From Bactrocera neohumeralis (taxonomy: Eukaryota > Arthropoda > Insecta > Diptera > Tephritidae), in NCBI RefSeq assembly GCF_024586455.1, contig NC_065920.1:47885824-47949823 (forward strand): a DNA stretch of 64,000 bases. The letters run 5' to 3'. Positions 31,176 through 41,317 of this stretch are shown piece after piece. The number at the start of each line of letters is the position of its first letter. The first letter of the stretch is position 1. The translations under genes were made by a program, and so were the position numbers. The notes below the pieces were generated by a model. The model saw nothing but the letters and a program-made list of their open reading frames with translations, was not told where the DNA came from and did no database searches.

Positions 31176-32115
31176 ACATGTACATACATATATAAAAGAA
31201 AGTTCTGTTAGTTTCACCATTTATAAGTCAAGAAAGGCTGAACCGATTTGGCTGAAAATTGGCTTAGAACCAGGGTAAAGACAAAGGATACTTTTTATCT
31301 TTTTAGGTTAAAATTTAATACAACTCATAAATACAAAAATTATATTTCAAATAATAAGTATTTGTTCAAAATTCATATTTGTGGCAATCATTTGAATATG
31401 TGCGTACAATTTTAAACAGATTTTTCCTCAAAAATAATACATTTGCTAAGTATTTGGAATAGTGGAAAAGAACTGCAACCAAATACGCAGTGAAATAGAT
31501 TATAACTGGCTCAGTAATCAGTTGTTGAGTATGAATTATACCACGTGCATCCCAAAAGACTGATGTCATAACCTTTATAGCCGACTTTTTCGTCTTTCCA
31601 CGCCTGAGAACCAGTTCATCATGTGCAGTCCACTAGAATGACTGTCGATTGGACTCCAGTAGGAAATGATGGAGCTATGTTTCTTTCGTCACACACCGAC
31701 GCAAAACTTCGGTTTTATTACTATTAAAGAGCACTCAAACACTTCTCAAAATCAGTTATTCGTTGTTTTTGTTGAATCATGAATTTGCGAAGCACCCACT
31801 TTGCACAGAGCTTTCGTCACCTTAGAGCATGATTGTCCTCGGTGCTCATTTCGCCTGTTTCCATCTTAGAAAATATCTTTCCAACGGTGTATTTCCCTGA
31901 ACCCAAATTCAACAGTATTATCCTTCAAAAAGCAATGATTTATTAATACACGAAATGCTTTATGATCCACTTCTTTGCAAAATAACACAAGTTGCTTCAC
32001 AAAAATGCTATATCTCATTAACGAATATTTATAATCCAACTAATAGAAATCATATAGATGATAGTAGTAGTATTATCTATGTAACAGCCACAGTGAGCGT
32101 GGAGGGGTCTCTAGT
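31176..32115 (+). mobile_element. Helitron-like unit H3, left arm, containing a mariner relic
   Basis: 5' region TATATAAAAGAAAGTTCTG with the typical GGCTGAACCGATTTGGCTGA; 3' end GGAGGGGTCTCTAGT with CTAG at 32111-32114. A minus-strand mariner relic occupies about 31360..31960: MTSVFWDARGIIHTQQ plus N-terminal pieces equivalent to STEDNHALK and LCAKWVPRK seen in the mirror copy. The right-arm copy has lost the 3' terminus. Confidence 0.5.
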
Positions 32116-32139
32116 ATTTTTATATTTGAAAATATTTAT

Positions 32140-32744
32140 TTACAGACCAGCACTAATCTGATGCTGGTGCCCATTCACCTTGTTACCTTTCTTCCAACTA
32201 TCACTTTTAGATCTTAGTGGGACCGCTCTCTCTCTTTTCCTTACTACAATAGGAGATTGCCAAGATCGATATTCATATTTACGTACTTCTAAGTCTTAAT
32301 TTTTTTCTTTCCCACACTCTTAACAAATTTTTTATAATGTGGTGCTTTATGGCTAGCTAGAAAAAGTTTGAAAATGGAAAACTTGTCTCACCTTCACTTT
32401 TCAGAATAATTAGAACTTTAAAAAGATCTGTATTTCCTATTAATTGCCATATTTGAGGGCGATTATTAAAACAATATCTTTCCACAAAGCACGCTTCGTG
32501 AAACTGCTCTATTATTCTTAAGAACACTATTAATTCACAGAGTTCATTTTTAGGAAAAAAAAGCTGTGCTGTTTCAGCTTCTCATTTATAGTAACAACTT
32601 TTGAAATGCAAAGGAAGGTTTTGATTGAGTCAAACGGGAAATTTTGTTGTCGGTTAGTCGATATATCACCGAATTTGACTTTTAAAAAGCGTTCTGCAAA
32701 AATTTTTGGTGACCCAAATTTGACTAGAGGAATAACGTTTTTGG
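32140..32744 (-). pseudogene. Unrecognised gene, C-terminal part, left copy
   Basis: On the minus strand an open frame (PLVKFGSPKIFAERFLKVKF, then FDSIKTFLCISKVVTINEKL) runs to about 32530, a frame change falls in an A8 run (32555-32562), and a second frame continues IIEQFHEACFVERYCFNNRP, QIWQLIGNTDLFKVLIIL. It ends ...HQHQISAGL with a stop at 32140 overlapped by an AATAAA signal. Composition and length look like a real host protein rather than a transposon, but I do not recognise the family. RTE copy E abuts its upstream end. The last part is repeated in the right arm at 37421..37803. Confidence 0.45.
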
Positions 32745-35031
32745 GAGGATGGAGCCATGTGTAGAAGTTCACGCAACTGAGGAAAGTTCTCTGATCGCCA
32801 TTCACTTGGGAGTGGCCAGAAACGATTCTTTTACACATGGCTCAAGCAGCTCACTACTTCCGGTCTTTGACCAAGTCTCCTCTGGGTAGCCTAAGAACAT
32901 CCGTTTAAAGGCGAGCTAAAGTGAGAAGGCGAAACATTCCCTACAAGGGTTGTGCGCTGGGTTTGGGACCCGCCACGTAAAAAACACCCCCAGTGAAGAG
33001 CTACAACCAGCCTCGGATGAGAGACCCCCCTTTTGATGACGACCATGGCAAACGAAATAAGGACTACGAATTGAGGGCATGCACCTGGAATGTCCGGTCC
33101 CTTAATTGGGAAGGTGCCGCTGCTTAGCTGGTTGAGGTCCTCGTAAAGACAAAGGCTGACATCACCGCCGTCCAAGAAATGCGATGGACGGGACAAGGAC
33201 AGAGACGAGTAGGTCCTTGTGACATTTACTACAGTGGCCATATAAAGGAGCGCAAGTTTGGTGTAGGATTCGTGGTGGGAGAGAGACTCCGTCGCCGAGT
33301 ACTATCATTCACTGCGGTAAATGAACGTCTAGCCACAATCCGCATCAAAGCGAGGTTCTTCAACATATCGCTGATTTGCGCCCACGCCCCGACGGAAGAG
33401 AAGGACGATGCGACTAAAGATGCCTTCTATGAGCGCTTGGAGCGCGCTTATGAGAGCTGCCCCCGCCACGATGTCAAAATCGTGCTTGGCGACTTTAACG
33501 CCAGGGTGGGCAAAGAAGGTATATTTGGCACTACGGTCGGTAAATTCAGCCTCCACGACGAAACATCCCCAAATGGGTTGAGGCTGATTGACTTCGCCGG
33601 GGCCCGAAATATGGTTATCTGTAGTACTAGATTCCAGCAAAAGAAGATTCATCAAGCTACCTGGCTCTCTCCGGATCGAAAAACTACCAACCAGATCGAT
33701 CATGTTGTGATAGATGGAAGACACGTCTCCAGTGTTTTAGATGTGCGTGCGCTCCGAGGTCCTAACATAGACTCGGACCACTATCTTGTTGCAGCTAAGA
33801 TTCGCACTCGCCTCTGTGCAGCAAAAAACGCACGCCAACAAACACAAGGAAGGTTCGACGTCGAGAAGCTGCAATCACAACAGCTCGGCTTGCACTCCTG
33901 CTCCCTGAGAGCACTCGTCAACAACTCGGTATAAGGGAACTGTGGGACGGCATTTCAAACTCCTTACGTACAGCTGCAACCGAAACCATTGGTTTTCGGA
34001 AAGTGCAAAAGAACAGCTGGTACGACGAGGAGTGGAGAGAGAAAACAGACTGCCTACCTCGCAACGTAACGATCGACCACTACACGTGCGGGATGGAATA
34101 GATACCAAGAGCTAGACGCAATTGCAGACAAAGCAAAGAGAAATTTCGAAATGCGTGAGTATGAAGAACAAGACAAGCCCGACAAGGGCAATGCTCGAAT
34201 TTCCTACGAAAATATACAGCGACTAACAGAAAATTTCTATACTAGAGCATACTATTGTAGAACCGCCACAGTTGATTTAGTGACTGATCCCCAGAGTATA
34301 CTAAAATTATGAAGGAATTATGGGGAACACTTCTCCAGCCTGCTAAATGGAAGTAAAAGCATCACGCCAGGAGAAGGCGAACCCGATTACCCAATCGATG
34401 ACGATAGAGCAGAATTTCCATTGCCTGACCATGAAGAAGTTCGAATAGCAATTACCCGTCTGATGAACAACAAAGCGGCAGGGGCTGATGGATTGCCGGT
34501 CAAGCTATTCAAACACGGCGGCAAAGAACTGATAAGGAGTATGCATCATATGGTCGGACGAAAGCATGTTCGACGATTAGAATTTAAGTATGCTCTGCCC
34601 GAACGACTTTCCGTGAGAAAAGTCTCCTCAATATCGCAAAAACGACCATATAAAATATAAATATACCATGCGCCAAATCTTGGAAAAGACTCATGAGAAG
34701 AGAATCGACACACACCTCCGCTTCATCAATTTCGAAACTGCTTTTGACAGCACGAAAAGAAGCCGTTCGATACCAATCGAGGCTTCAGACAAGGCGACTT
34801 CCTATCGTGTGACTTCTTCAATCTCCTAATGGAGAAAATAATTCGAGCTAAAGAGCTTAATCGAGCAGGTACAATCTTCTATCTATAAGAGTATACGTAT
34901 GATATTGACCTCAACACCCGCGCCGTTATGTCTGCTTTTTCCAAATGGAAAAGGAAGCGAAGCAAATGGGTCTGGCAATGAACGAGGGCAAGACGAAAAA
35001 TCTTCTGTCATCACCCACGTAACTTTTGACC
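32745..35031 (+). mobile_element. RTE retrotransposon, copy E (full 5' end, internally deleted, 3'-truncated)
   Basis: Begins GGAGGATGGAGCCATGTG, the family 5' terminus, and carries the endonuclease region in good shape. The RT region is deleted in several places and the copy ends within the post-palm segment (near ACTTTTGAC), losing the C-terminal domain and tail. Coding-like DNA of an unrecognised minus-strand gene lies on both sides, so this insertion probably disrupted that gene. Confidence 0.8.
33179..33934 (+). pseudogene. RTE copy E endonuclease
   Basis: 251 codons covering the APE-type endonuclease from MRWTGQGQRRVGPCDIYY through LICAHAPTEEKDD, LGDFNARVG, IDHVVIDGRH and SDHYLVAAKIR, with the catalytic SDH box intact. 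It ends after a deletion downstream of QSQQ. Upstream boxes (TWNVRSL, VQEM) are in the same region but separated by a stop near 33125. The endonuclease domain alone looks complete enough to fold, but lacks its RT partner. Confidence 0.75.
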
Positions 35032-35790
35032 ACGTCCGGTGTGTTTAATTCAAAAGCACAGCGGATTAAATCAATGCGTTGATCTGCGCCCTGAAAATAC
35101 CAGGCATTTTCTGTACCAATTGGCCGTGTGAAATGGTGACATTAACCACCTTGGTAGGGTTCGAGGCCCAATAAAAAAGTATTAGTGAAAGAGCAAAGAA
35201 ACGCAAAACAGCTCCACTTATACATAAATTTGCGTGCCTATGTGTATGTGAATAATGAAAACATCGACAAACGCACATATACAAGCGTCACATTCAACCA
35301 ATCGGTCAATTTAAATATCAGCTAATATGGCTATTAGCACTTTGCTTGCGACCTTGGCGTATACGTAACATACTTTGAAGGATATGAATACAGATCCGCG
35401 ATTTTACGAGTATTGTATTCATTTGGTTGTGTATGCTGATGGGTTGCCATATTCACTTTTACGCACATTTCCAGAAGTGGTTTATAGGGATTCTCTCGGG
35501 TCCACATTGCATTTGATACGGTCGAGTAATATGACATGTTGAAAAGTAATATGGCAACAACGGCGAAACCCAGTTACAAAGGAAAACATGGTCACAATCA
35601 CAAGATAAAAATACTTTTGTTTTTGCAATTTGATTTTTTTCTACAATGTTCGGTTTGTATTTCGGTTTGGTGATATATCAACTATGTTGTTATTTATTAG
35701 CGTTAATGTCACCTTGCAAAGGGAGCTCAATTTTTTGTTTTATCGTAAAGAACTAAAGTATGTAACACATTAAAACACGGTGATCCATAT
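35032..35790 (-). other. Unique sequence with a candidate upstream exon of the unrecognised gene
   Basis: On the minus strand, after an acceptor-like TTTTCAG at 35091-35097, the frame GADQRIDLIRCAFELNTPDV reads to the RTE junction at 35031, in a phase that could continue with the segment on the other side of RTE copy E. Further upstream a short frame begins MSYYSTVSNAMWTRENPYKP at 35537, after CATTTTACTTTTCAAC-like sequence. These may be exons of one host gene. No domain is recognised and splice sites are only guesses. Confidence 0.3.
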
Positions 35791-36882
35791 TTTTATACTC
35801 TCGCAACAAAGTTGCTAAGGAGAGTATTATAGTTTTGTTCGCATAACGGTTGTTTGTAAGTCCTAAAACTAAAATAGTCAGATATAGGGTTATATATACC
35901 AAAGTGATCAGGGTGACGAGTAGAGTTGAAATCCGGATGTCTGTCTTTCCGTCCGTCCGTCTGTCCGTCCATCCGTCTGTCCGTCCGTCCGTCCGTGCAA
36001 GCTGTAACTTGAGTAAAAATTGAGATATCTTGATGAAACTTGGTACACGTATTTCTTGGCTCCATAAGAAGGTTAAGTTCGAAGATGGGCAAAGTCGGCC
36101 AACTGCCACGCCCACAAAATGGCGGAAACCGAAAACCTATAAAGTGTCATAACTAAGCCATAAATAAAGATATTAAAGTGAAATTTGGCACAGAGGATCG
36201 CATTAAGGAGGGGCATATTTGGACGTAATTTTTTTGGAAAAGTGGGCGTGGCCCCGCCCCCTACTAAGTTTTTTGTGCATATCTCGGAAACTACTATAGC
36301 TATGTCAACCAAACTCTACAGAGTCGTTTTCTTCAGGTATTTCCATATACAGTTCAAAAATGGAAGAAATCGGATAATAACCATGCCCACCTCCCATACA
36401 AAGGTTATGTTGAAAATCACTAAAAGTGCGTTAACGGGCTAACAAAAAACGTCAGAAACACTAAATTTTACGGAAGAAATTGCAGAAGGAAGCTGCACCC
36501 AGGCTTCTTACAAAAATTGAAAATGGGCGTGGCCTCGCCCACTTATGGACCAAAAACCATATCTCAGGAACTACTAGACCGATTTCAATGAAATTCGGTA
36601 TATAATATTTTCTTAACACCCTGATGACATGTAAAAAATATAGGTGAAATCGGTTCACAACCACGCCTTCTTCCAATATAACCCTATTTTGAATTTCATC
36701 TGATGCCTTCTCTGTATAATATATAGTACATTAGGAACCAATGATGATAGAGGAATAAAACTTTACACAAATACGGTATTTGAAAAATATGCAAATGACG
36801 TATAATGAAATCTCGATTATCACTTTATCATGCGAGAGTATAAAATGTTCGGTGACACCCAAACTTAGCCCTTCCTTACTTG
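35791..36882 (+). repeat. Dispersed repeat family A, complete copy
   Basis: Begins TTTTATACTCTCGCAACAAA and ends TGCGAGAGTATAAAATGTTC plus about 37 bp (CACCCAAACTTAGCCCTTCC). TTTTATACTCTCGCA and TGCGAGAGTATAAAA are perfect inverted repeats near the ends. The body holds a (TCCG)n tract (35940-35997) and phrases such as GTGGCCCCGCCCCC. No protein is encoded; ORFs here are chance. It is the reference for the fragments at 11326, 15508, 23191 and 58735. Confidence 0.7.
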
Positions 36883-37320
36883 TTTATATTTGCTTAGAGC
36901 AAGTCGCAAGATTACTAGGATAGAGATTGATGCTATCGTTACTATAAAAAGCAATGTTGTTGAGTTGACTTCTCCTCGAAGAGCGCCAATATGGTTGACA
37001 TTTTCCGCATTCATTTCATGAAGATAGTTCAAACTCAATGTCTCTATATGTCTTAAAAGATTGACTCTTTGAGCCGTTGGAGTGCCAGGAGTGCGAGTAG
37101 GGGTATGATGTCGATTGTGATACTCGGTCCCATTTACCTTTACTAACTGATCGAAAGTCAAAAGGTAAATACCGCTGACGGTTCTGCTATCTCCTTTTTC
37201 AACCTCTATCGTTGCTGTGCCATTGTTGATAATGACAATGCCGTCATCGATTTCTTTGATGCCCTTATCATGATTGGTAGTAGTTGAACAATTTGCTACA
37301 GCACCTGTGAATAGTTGCTG
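36865..37320 (-). pseudogene. Errantiviral env C-terminal fragment
   Basis: A minus-strand frame runs from the N gap to 36865 (about 150 codons). It carries NNGTATIEVEKG-type sequence, a hydrophobic helix (TTLLFIVTIASISILVIL) near its end, and a short basic tail. This layout matches the transmembrane subunit end of envelope-like proteins in errantiviruses, insect endogenous retroviruses. It differs from the env at 44980..46146. The upstream part is lost in the gap. Confidence 0.5.
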
Positions 37321-37420
37321 NNNNNNNNNNNNNNNNNNNNNNNNNNNNNNNNNNNNNNNNNNNNNNNNNNNNNNNNNNNNNNNNNNNNNNNNNNNNNNNN
37401 NNNNNNNNNNNNNNNNNNNN
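37321..37420. other. Assembly gap (100 N)
   Basis: Exactly 100 Ns, the usual placeholder for a gap of unknown size. Homology of the right palindrome arm to the left arm starts at the first base after the gap (37421 pairs with 32521). Confidence 1.
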
Positions 37421-37803
37421 TTAAGAATAATAGAGCAGATTCACGAAGCGTGCTTTGTGGAAAGATATTGTTTTAATAATCGCCCTCAAATATGGCAATT
37501 AATAGAAAATACAGATCTTTTTAAAGTTCTAACCATTCTGAAAAGTGAAGGTGAGACAAGCTTTCCATTTTAAAACTTTTTCTAGCTAGCCATAAAGCAC
37601 CACATTATAAAAAATTTGTTAAGAGTGTGGGAAAGAAAAAAATTAAGACTCTAGAAGTACATAAATATGAGTATCGATCTAGGCAATCTCCTATTGTAGT
37701 AAGGAAAAGAGAGAGAGCGGTCCCACTAAGATCTAAAAGTGATAGTGGGAAGAAAGGTAACAAGGTAAATGAGCACCAGCATCAGATTAGTGCTGGTCTG
37801 TAA
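37421..37803 (+). pseudogene. Unrecognised gene, C-terminal part, right copy
   Basis: Mirror of 32140..32521. It reads LRIIEQIHEACFVERYCFNN from the gap and RPQIWQLIENTDLFKVLTIL, then changes frame at about 37550 and continues ASHKAPHYKKFVKSVGKKKI and RERAVPLRSKSDSGKKGNK to a stop at 37801. The last 80 codons are open here, while the left copy has an extra one-base deletion. The AATAAA of the left copy is altered. Function unknown. Confidence 0.45.
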
Positions 37804-37829
37804 AAAAATATTTTCAAATATAAAAATAC

Positions 37830-38724
37830 ATCATCTATATGATTTCTATTAGTTGGATTATAAATATTCGTTAATGAGATATAGCATTTTTGTGAAGCAA
37901 CTTGTGTTATTTTGCAAAGAAGTGGATCATAAAGCATTTCGTGTATTAATAAATCATTGCTTTTTGAAGGATAATACTGTTGAATTTGGGTTCAGGGAAA
38001 TACACCGTTGGAAAGATATTTTCTAAGCTGGAAACAGGCGAAATGAGCACCGAGGACAATCATGCTCTAAAGTGGCGAAAGCTCTGTGCAAAGTGGGTGC
38101 CTCGCAAATTCATAATCCAACAAAAACAACGAATAACTGATTTTGAGAAGTGTTTGAGTGCTCTTTAATAGTAATAAAACCGAAGTTTTGCGTCGGTGTG
38201 TGACAAAAGAAACATAGCTCCATCATTTCCTCCTGGAGTCCAATCGACAGTCATTCTAGTGGACTGCACATGATGAACCGGTTCTCAGGCGTGGAAAGAC
38301 GAAAAAGTCGGCTATAAAGGTTATGACATCAGTCTTTTGGGATGCACGTGGTATAATTCATACTCAACAACTGATTACTGAGCCAGTTATAATCTATTTC
38401 ACTGCGTATTTGGTTGCAGTTCTTTTCCACTATTCCAAATACTTAGCAAATGTATTATTTTTGAGGAAAAATCTGTTTAAAATTGTACGCATATAATCAA
38501 ATGATTGCCACAAATATGAATTTTGAACAAATGCTTATTATTTGAAATATAATTTTTGTATTTATGAGTTGTATTAAATTTTAACCTAAAAAGATAAAAA
38601 GTATCCTTTGTCCTTACCCTGGTTCTAAGCTACCTTCCCACCAATTTTCAGCCAAATCGGTTCAGCCTTTCTTGACTTATAAATGGTGAAACTAACAGAA
38701 CTTTCTTTTATATATGTACATGTA
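37830..38724 (-). mobile_element. Helitron-like unit H3, right arm (3' end lost)
   Basis: Reverse complement of 31176..32115, with the terminal 60 bp including the CTAG missing near 37830. The embedded mariner relic is on the plus strand at about 37920..38520 (frame LGSGKYTVGKIFSKLETGEM and LCAKWVPRKF; later MTSVFWDARG in another frame). Confidence 0.5.
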
Positions 38725-39804
38725 CTAGAGGACCCGCCCACGTTTTACTGTGGCTGATACATACTTAGGTAGTACTACTAATACCATTTATATGATTTCT
38801 ATTAGTTAGATTATAAGTATTAGTTAAGGAACAGTCGCTTTTGTGGTGAAGCAACTTGTGTTAGTTTACAAAAAAATGAATCAAAAAGCATTTCGTGCGT
38901 TAAGAAAGAATTGGTTTTTGGGGTAAAAATACTATTGAATTTGGGCTGTGCATCAGTGAAATCAATCGCGTCCAACCGATTGTCAGCCTAGTGGACTGCA
39001 TATTAAGAAACGGTTCTCAAGCGTGGAAAGACAAAAAAAAATCGGCTGGCAAGGTTACGGTCTTTTGGGATGCCCGTGGTATATTATTCATCGAATGATG
39101 AATGAGCCTGTTTTAATTCATTGCACTATGTATTTGATTGAAGTTCTATTCCACCATTCCCAATATTTAGCAGTTTTATTATTTTTCAGGAAGGATCAGT
39201 TTGAAATTGTACGCATATATGTATGTACTTCATCGTTCCCGTTTAAATATTGCATTGCTCTGTGCAATGCTTTGAAAAGATTTCTGTATATCTCAAATTT
39301 TAAAAGACCGTTTTATCAACACTTCAGTTATGCCGCTATTTTTTTATGCCAGATCTTTTTCAATTTTAAATTGCCTGTCAAGATACCGCCTCCAATACTT
39401 AGCAGGTATGAAAAAAATGTTATAGCTACCCATAGATGTATTGAATCACCCAATTTATTACTTAAGAACGAACAACTCTGTCCACATTATGAAAACTTGT
39501 CTACAGATAGCGCATTCTACTTTGGCATCGTTTTGTTTACTGCACGTTTACGCCAATTTAAGATTTGGATAATGGATACTGCGATGGTAGCGCAATCCAT
39601 CGGATCCAATGTAAAACATTCCAAAATTAGCAAGTAATTACAAATGCAAAATTCATTTAAAAAAACATTTTTTAGTGGACCAAATTGTGAAACGAAACCA
39701 TCCTCGAATCTCCTTGCACACACACAAAAGATTTCATCAAAATCGGTCCAGCCGTTTAGGAGCAGTTCAATTACAAACACACGTACAGAAGATTTATATA
39801 TTTA

Positions 39805-41310
39805 CACATATGGTCAAAATAATAAGTACATACGTCCGTGTAGCATTAAATGACTAATAAATTTTCTTTTACTAATGTTTAAAGTGAAATATTATCATAT
39901 TTTATTTCATATATGACTTAAATAATAAAAATAAAGATATTTGTAATAATAGTGTAAATATAAACTTAAATTTCTAGCAAATAAAAAAGAGACTAAAAAA
40001 ATGGCTGGACAAAATAATAAGTACATCGGATATATGTGAATGAAAAAATGTATTAGTTTGAGTTTTCTGTCTTTTATTTGACTTTTATTTACTTCTTTCA
40101 TCAGTATCTAGTATATCTGTCATTATTTTCAGTTCCTTTTGAGATTCGTTTTGGCATACTGGAGATAAGTTTGCGGTACGTATCAATTGTGATCTCATAC
40201 CAGGTTTTTTCAACAAAATTCTCTGATTTGATCCTTATTTTGGAACGATTGCTTTCCAATCTGTTGCTTTAGCTCCCCCAAAAGGTTTTCAATTGGATTC
40301 AAGTCGGGAGATTGACATAGTCATATAAGAGAACTCACACCATTGTCCTGGAACCAATCTTTTACCAGCGTCGAAGTATGATTAGGATCATTATCCTGCT
40401 GAAATTTCCATATTAGTGGCATACTTTCCTCAGTATATGGCAGCATCGTGTTTTCCGAGACATCTTTATATTGAAACCTATTCATGGTGCCTGAAATACG
40501 ATGTATTGGTCCTTCACCATACCACGAAAAGCAGCCCCAGACCATTATGTTGCCACCACCGGTGTTTAACGGTCTTTTTTGTAGACTGTGAATGTAATTC
40601 TTTGCCTTTCGGACGACGAACATTACCTAAGGCATCATTTCCGAACAAATTAATTTCTTGTTTCGTCGTTCGACAAGATATTGCGCCCACTTTTTCTAAC
40701 CACTAGGGCCGGACCAATTTGCATGATTTTTCGCGAATCGTAATCTTATCTGTAATTTTTTTTTTTGCAACAATGTTATTCTTCTGGCTATCCGGGTGTC
40801 CTATGTCTTTTTTGATCAACCGCGAGTTTCAACATTCTTTTTCATCTTTAAGGCATTCTGCACGAAACACATTGAACGACCTAATGTTTTAGCGGTATTC
40901 CTAAGACTTTGGCCGTCTTTTATAAGGATTAAGACGACGTCCTTTTCCTCCGCCCTGCAATGCTTTTTTCTATCCATATATACATTTTTTTAGTTTTTAA
41001 TGAGTCTTAAACATGGAGCTTTACAACCTAAAGAGCAAACTATTAAAATAAATCACTCGATTTGATGAAAATCTGAAAATAATTAACAGTGTACTTATTA
41101 TTTTGACCACTTAGAAAACGAACATCAACAATCAATTGCCACGCCCACTACAAAGAGTGGATTCAGCATTTTCGTTTCAATATAAAAAGTACTACCATAT
41201 CGAATTTAATAAAATCAACCCATAGTAGTATTCGTGTACTTCACCAAACATTCAAAATTCAGTCATGACTGCAGCCTAAAGGAATGTACTTATTATTCTG
41301 CCCATATGTG
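39805..41310 (-). mobile_element. Tc1-like transposon with IR/DR-style ends, TA duplication
   Basis: Termini CACATATGGTCAAAATAATA (39805) and its near-perfect complement ending CCCATATGTG (41310), flanked by TA. The core motif CAAAATAATAAGTACA recurs inside each end, about 195 bp from the terminus (40008 and, in reverse complement, 41090). This gives the paired direct repeats in each inverted end known from IR/DR Tc1 elements. The empty site is at 30140 in the left arm. Length 1506 bp. Confidence 0.85.
40101..40977 (-). pseudogene. Tc1-like transposase (broken)
   Basis: Begins MDRKKHCRAEEKDVVLILIK, followed by the paired-like HTH (GQSLRNTAKTLGRSMCFVQN). Several stops and shifts follow. The catalytic core is recognisable: GGGNIMVWGCFSWYGEGPIH, FQQDNDPNHTS (second D) and SPDLNPIENLLGELK (E, the DD34E arrangement). 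The first D is lost in the damaged segment. The end reads TENNDRYTRY. Not functional. Confidence 0.8.
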
Positions 41311-41317
41311 TATATAA

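Larger units (their letters stand above)
19850..32521 (+). repeat. Left arm of a large inverted duplication
   Basis: In order: Toll copy 2, repeat A remnant, mariner relic, Helitron Rep fragment, Merlin element, Helitron H1, two Helitron-like units with mariner relics, and the 3' end of an unrecognised gene. The same modules recur in reverse order and orientation from 62515 down to 37421. By eye the shared parts are nearly identical over long stretches. Private to this arm are a rosa mariner (24879..25792) and the solo state of the LTR (26869..27284). Confidence 0.85.
32522..37320. other. Spacer between the palindrome arms
   Basis: About 4.8 kb of sequence with no counterpart in the other arm: part of the unrecognised gene, RTE copy E, a unique stretch (35032..35790), a complete family A repeat and an errantiviral env relic. 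It ends at a 100-N gap, so its true length is unknown. Confidence 0.6.
38725..41317 (-). mobile_element. Helitron-like unit H2, right arm, split by a Tc1 element
   Basis: Reverse complement of 30138..31175. The CTAG end is at 38725-38728. A plus-strand mariner relic lies at about 38870..39240 (KKIGWQGYGLLGCPWYII, equivalent to the left-arm relic). Near 39395-39440 this arm has a 45-bp stretch absent from the left arm. The unit's 5' region ends near 39800, where the Tc1 element interrupts it. Confidence 0.5.

Noticed and set aside
35940..35997. Regular repeats that might suggest a CRISPR array
   Set aside because: A simple tetranucleotide microsatellite inside a dispersed repeat. No spacers, and the genome is eukaryotic.
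35753..36115. Minus-strand frame with repeated DGRTD/GWTDRRTDG residues
   Set aside because: It is the (TCCG)n tract of family A translated. No protein function.
37540..37580. A 37-bp GT...AG intron in the unrecognised gene
   Set aside because: Donor GTGAGA and acceptor TTTTTCTAG would restore the frame, but 37 bp is shorter than known fly introns. A simple frameshift is equally likely.
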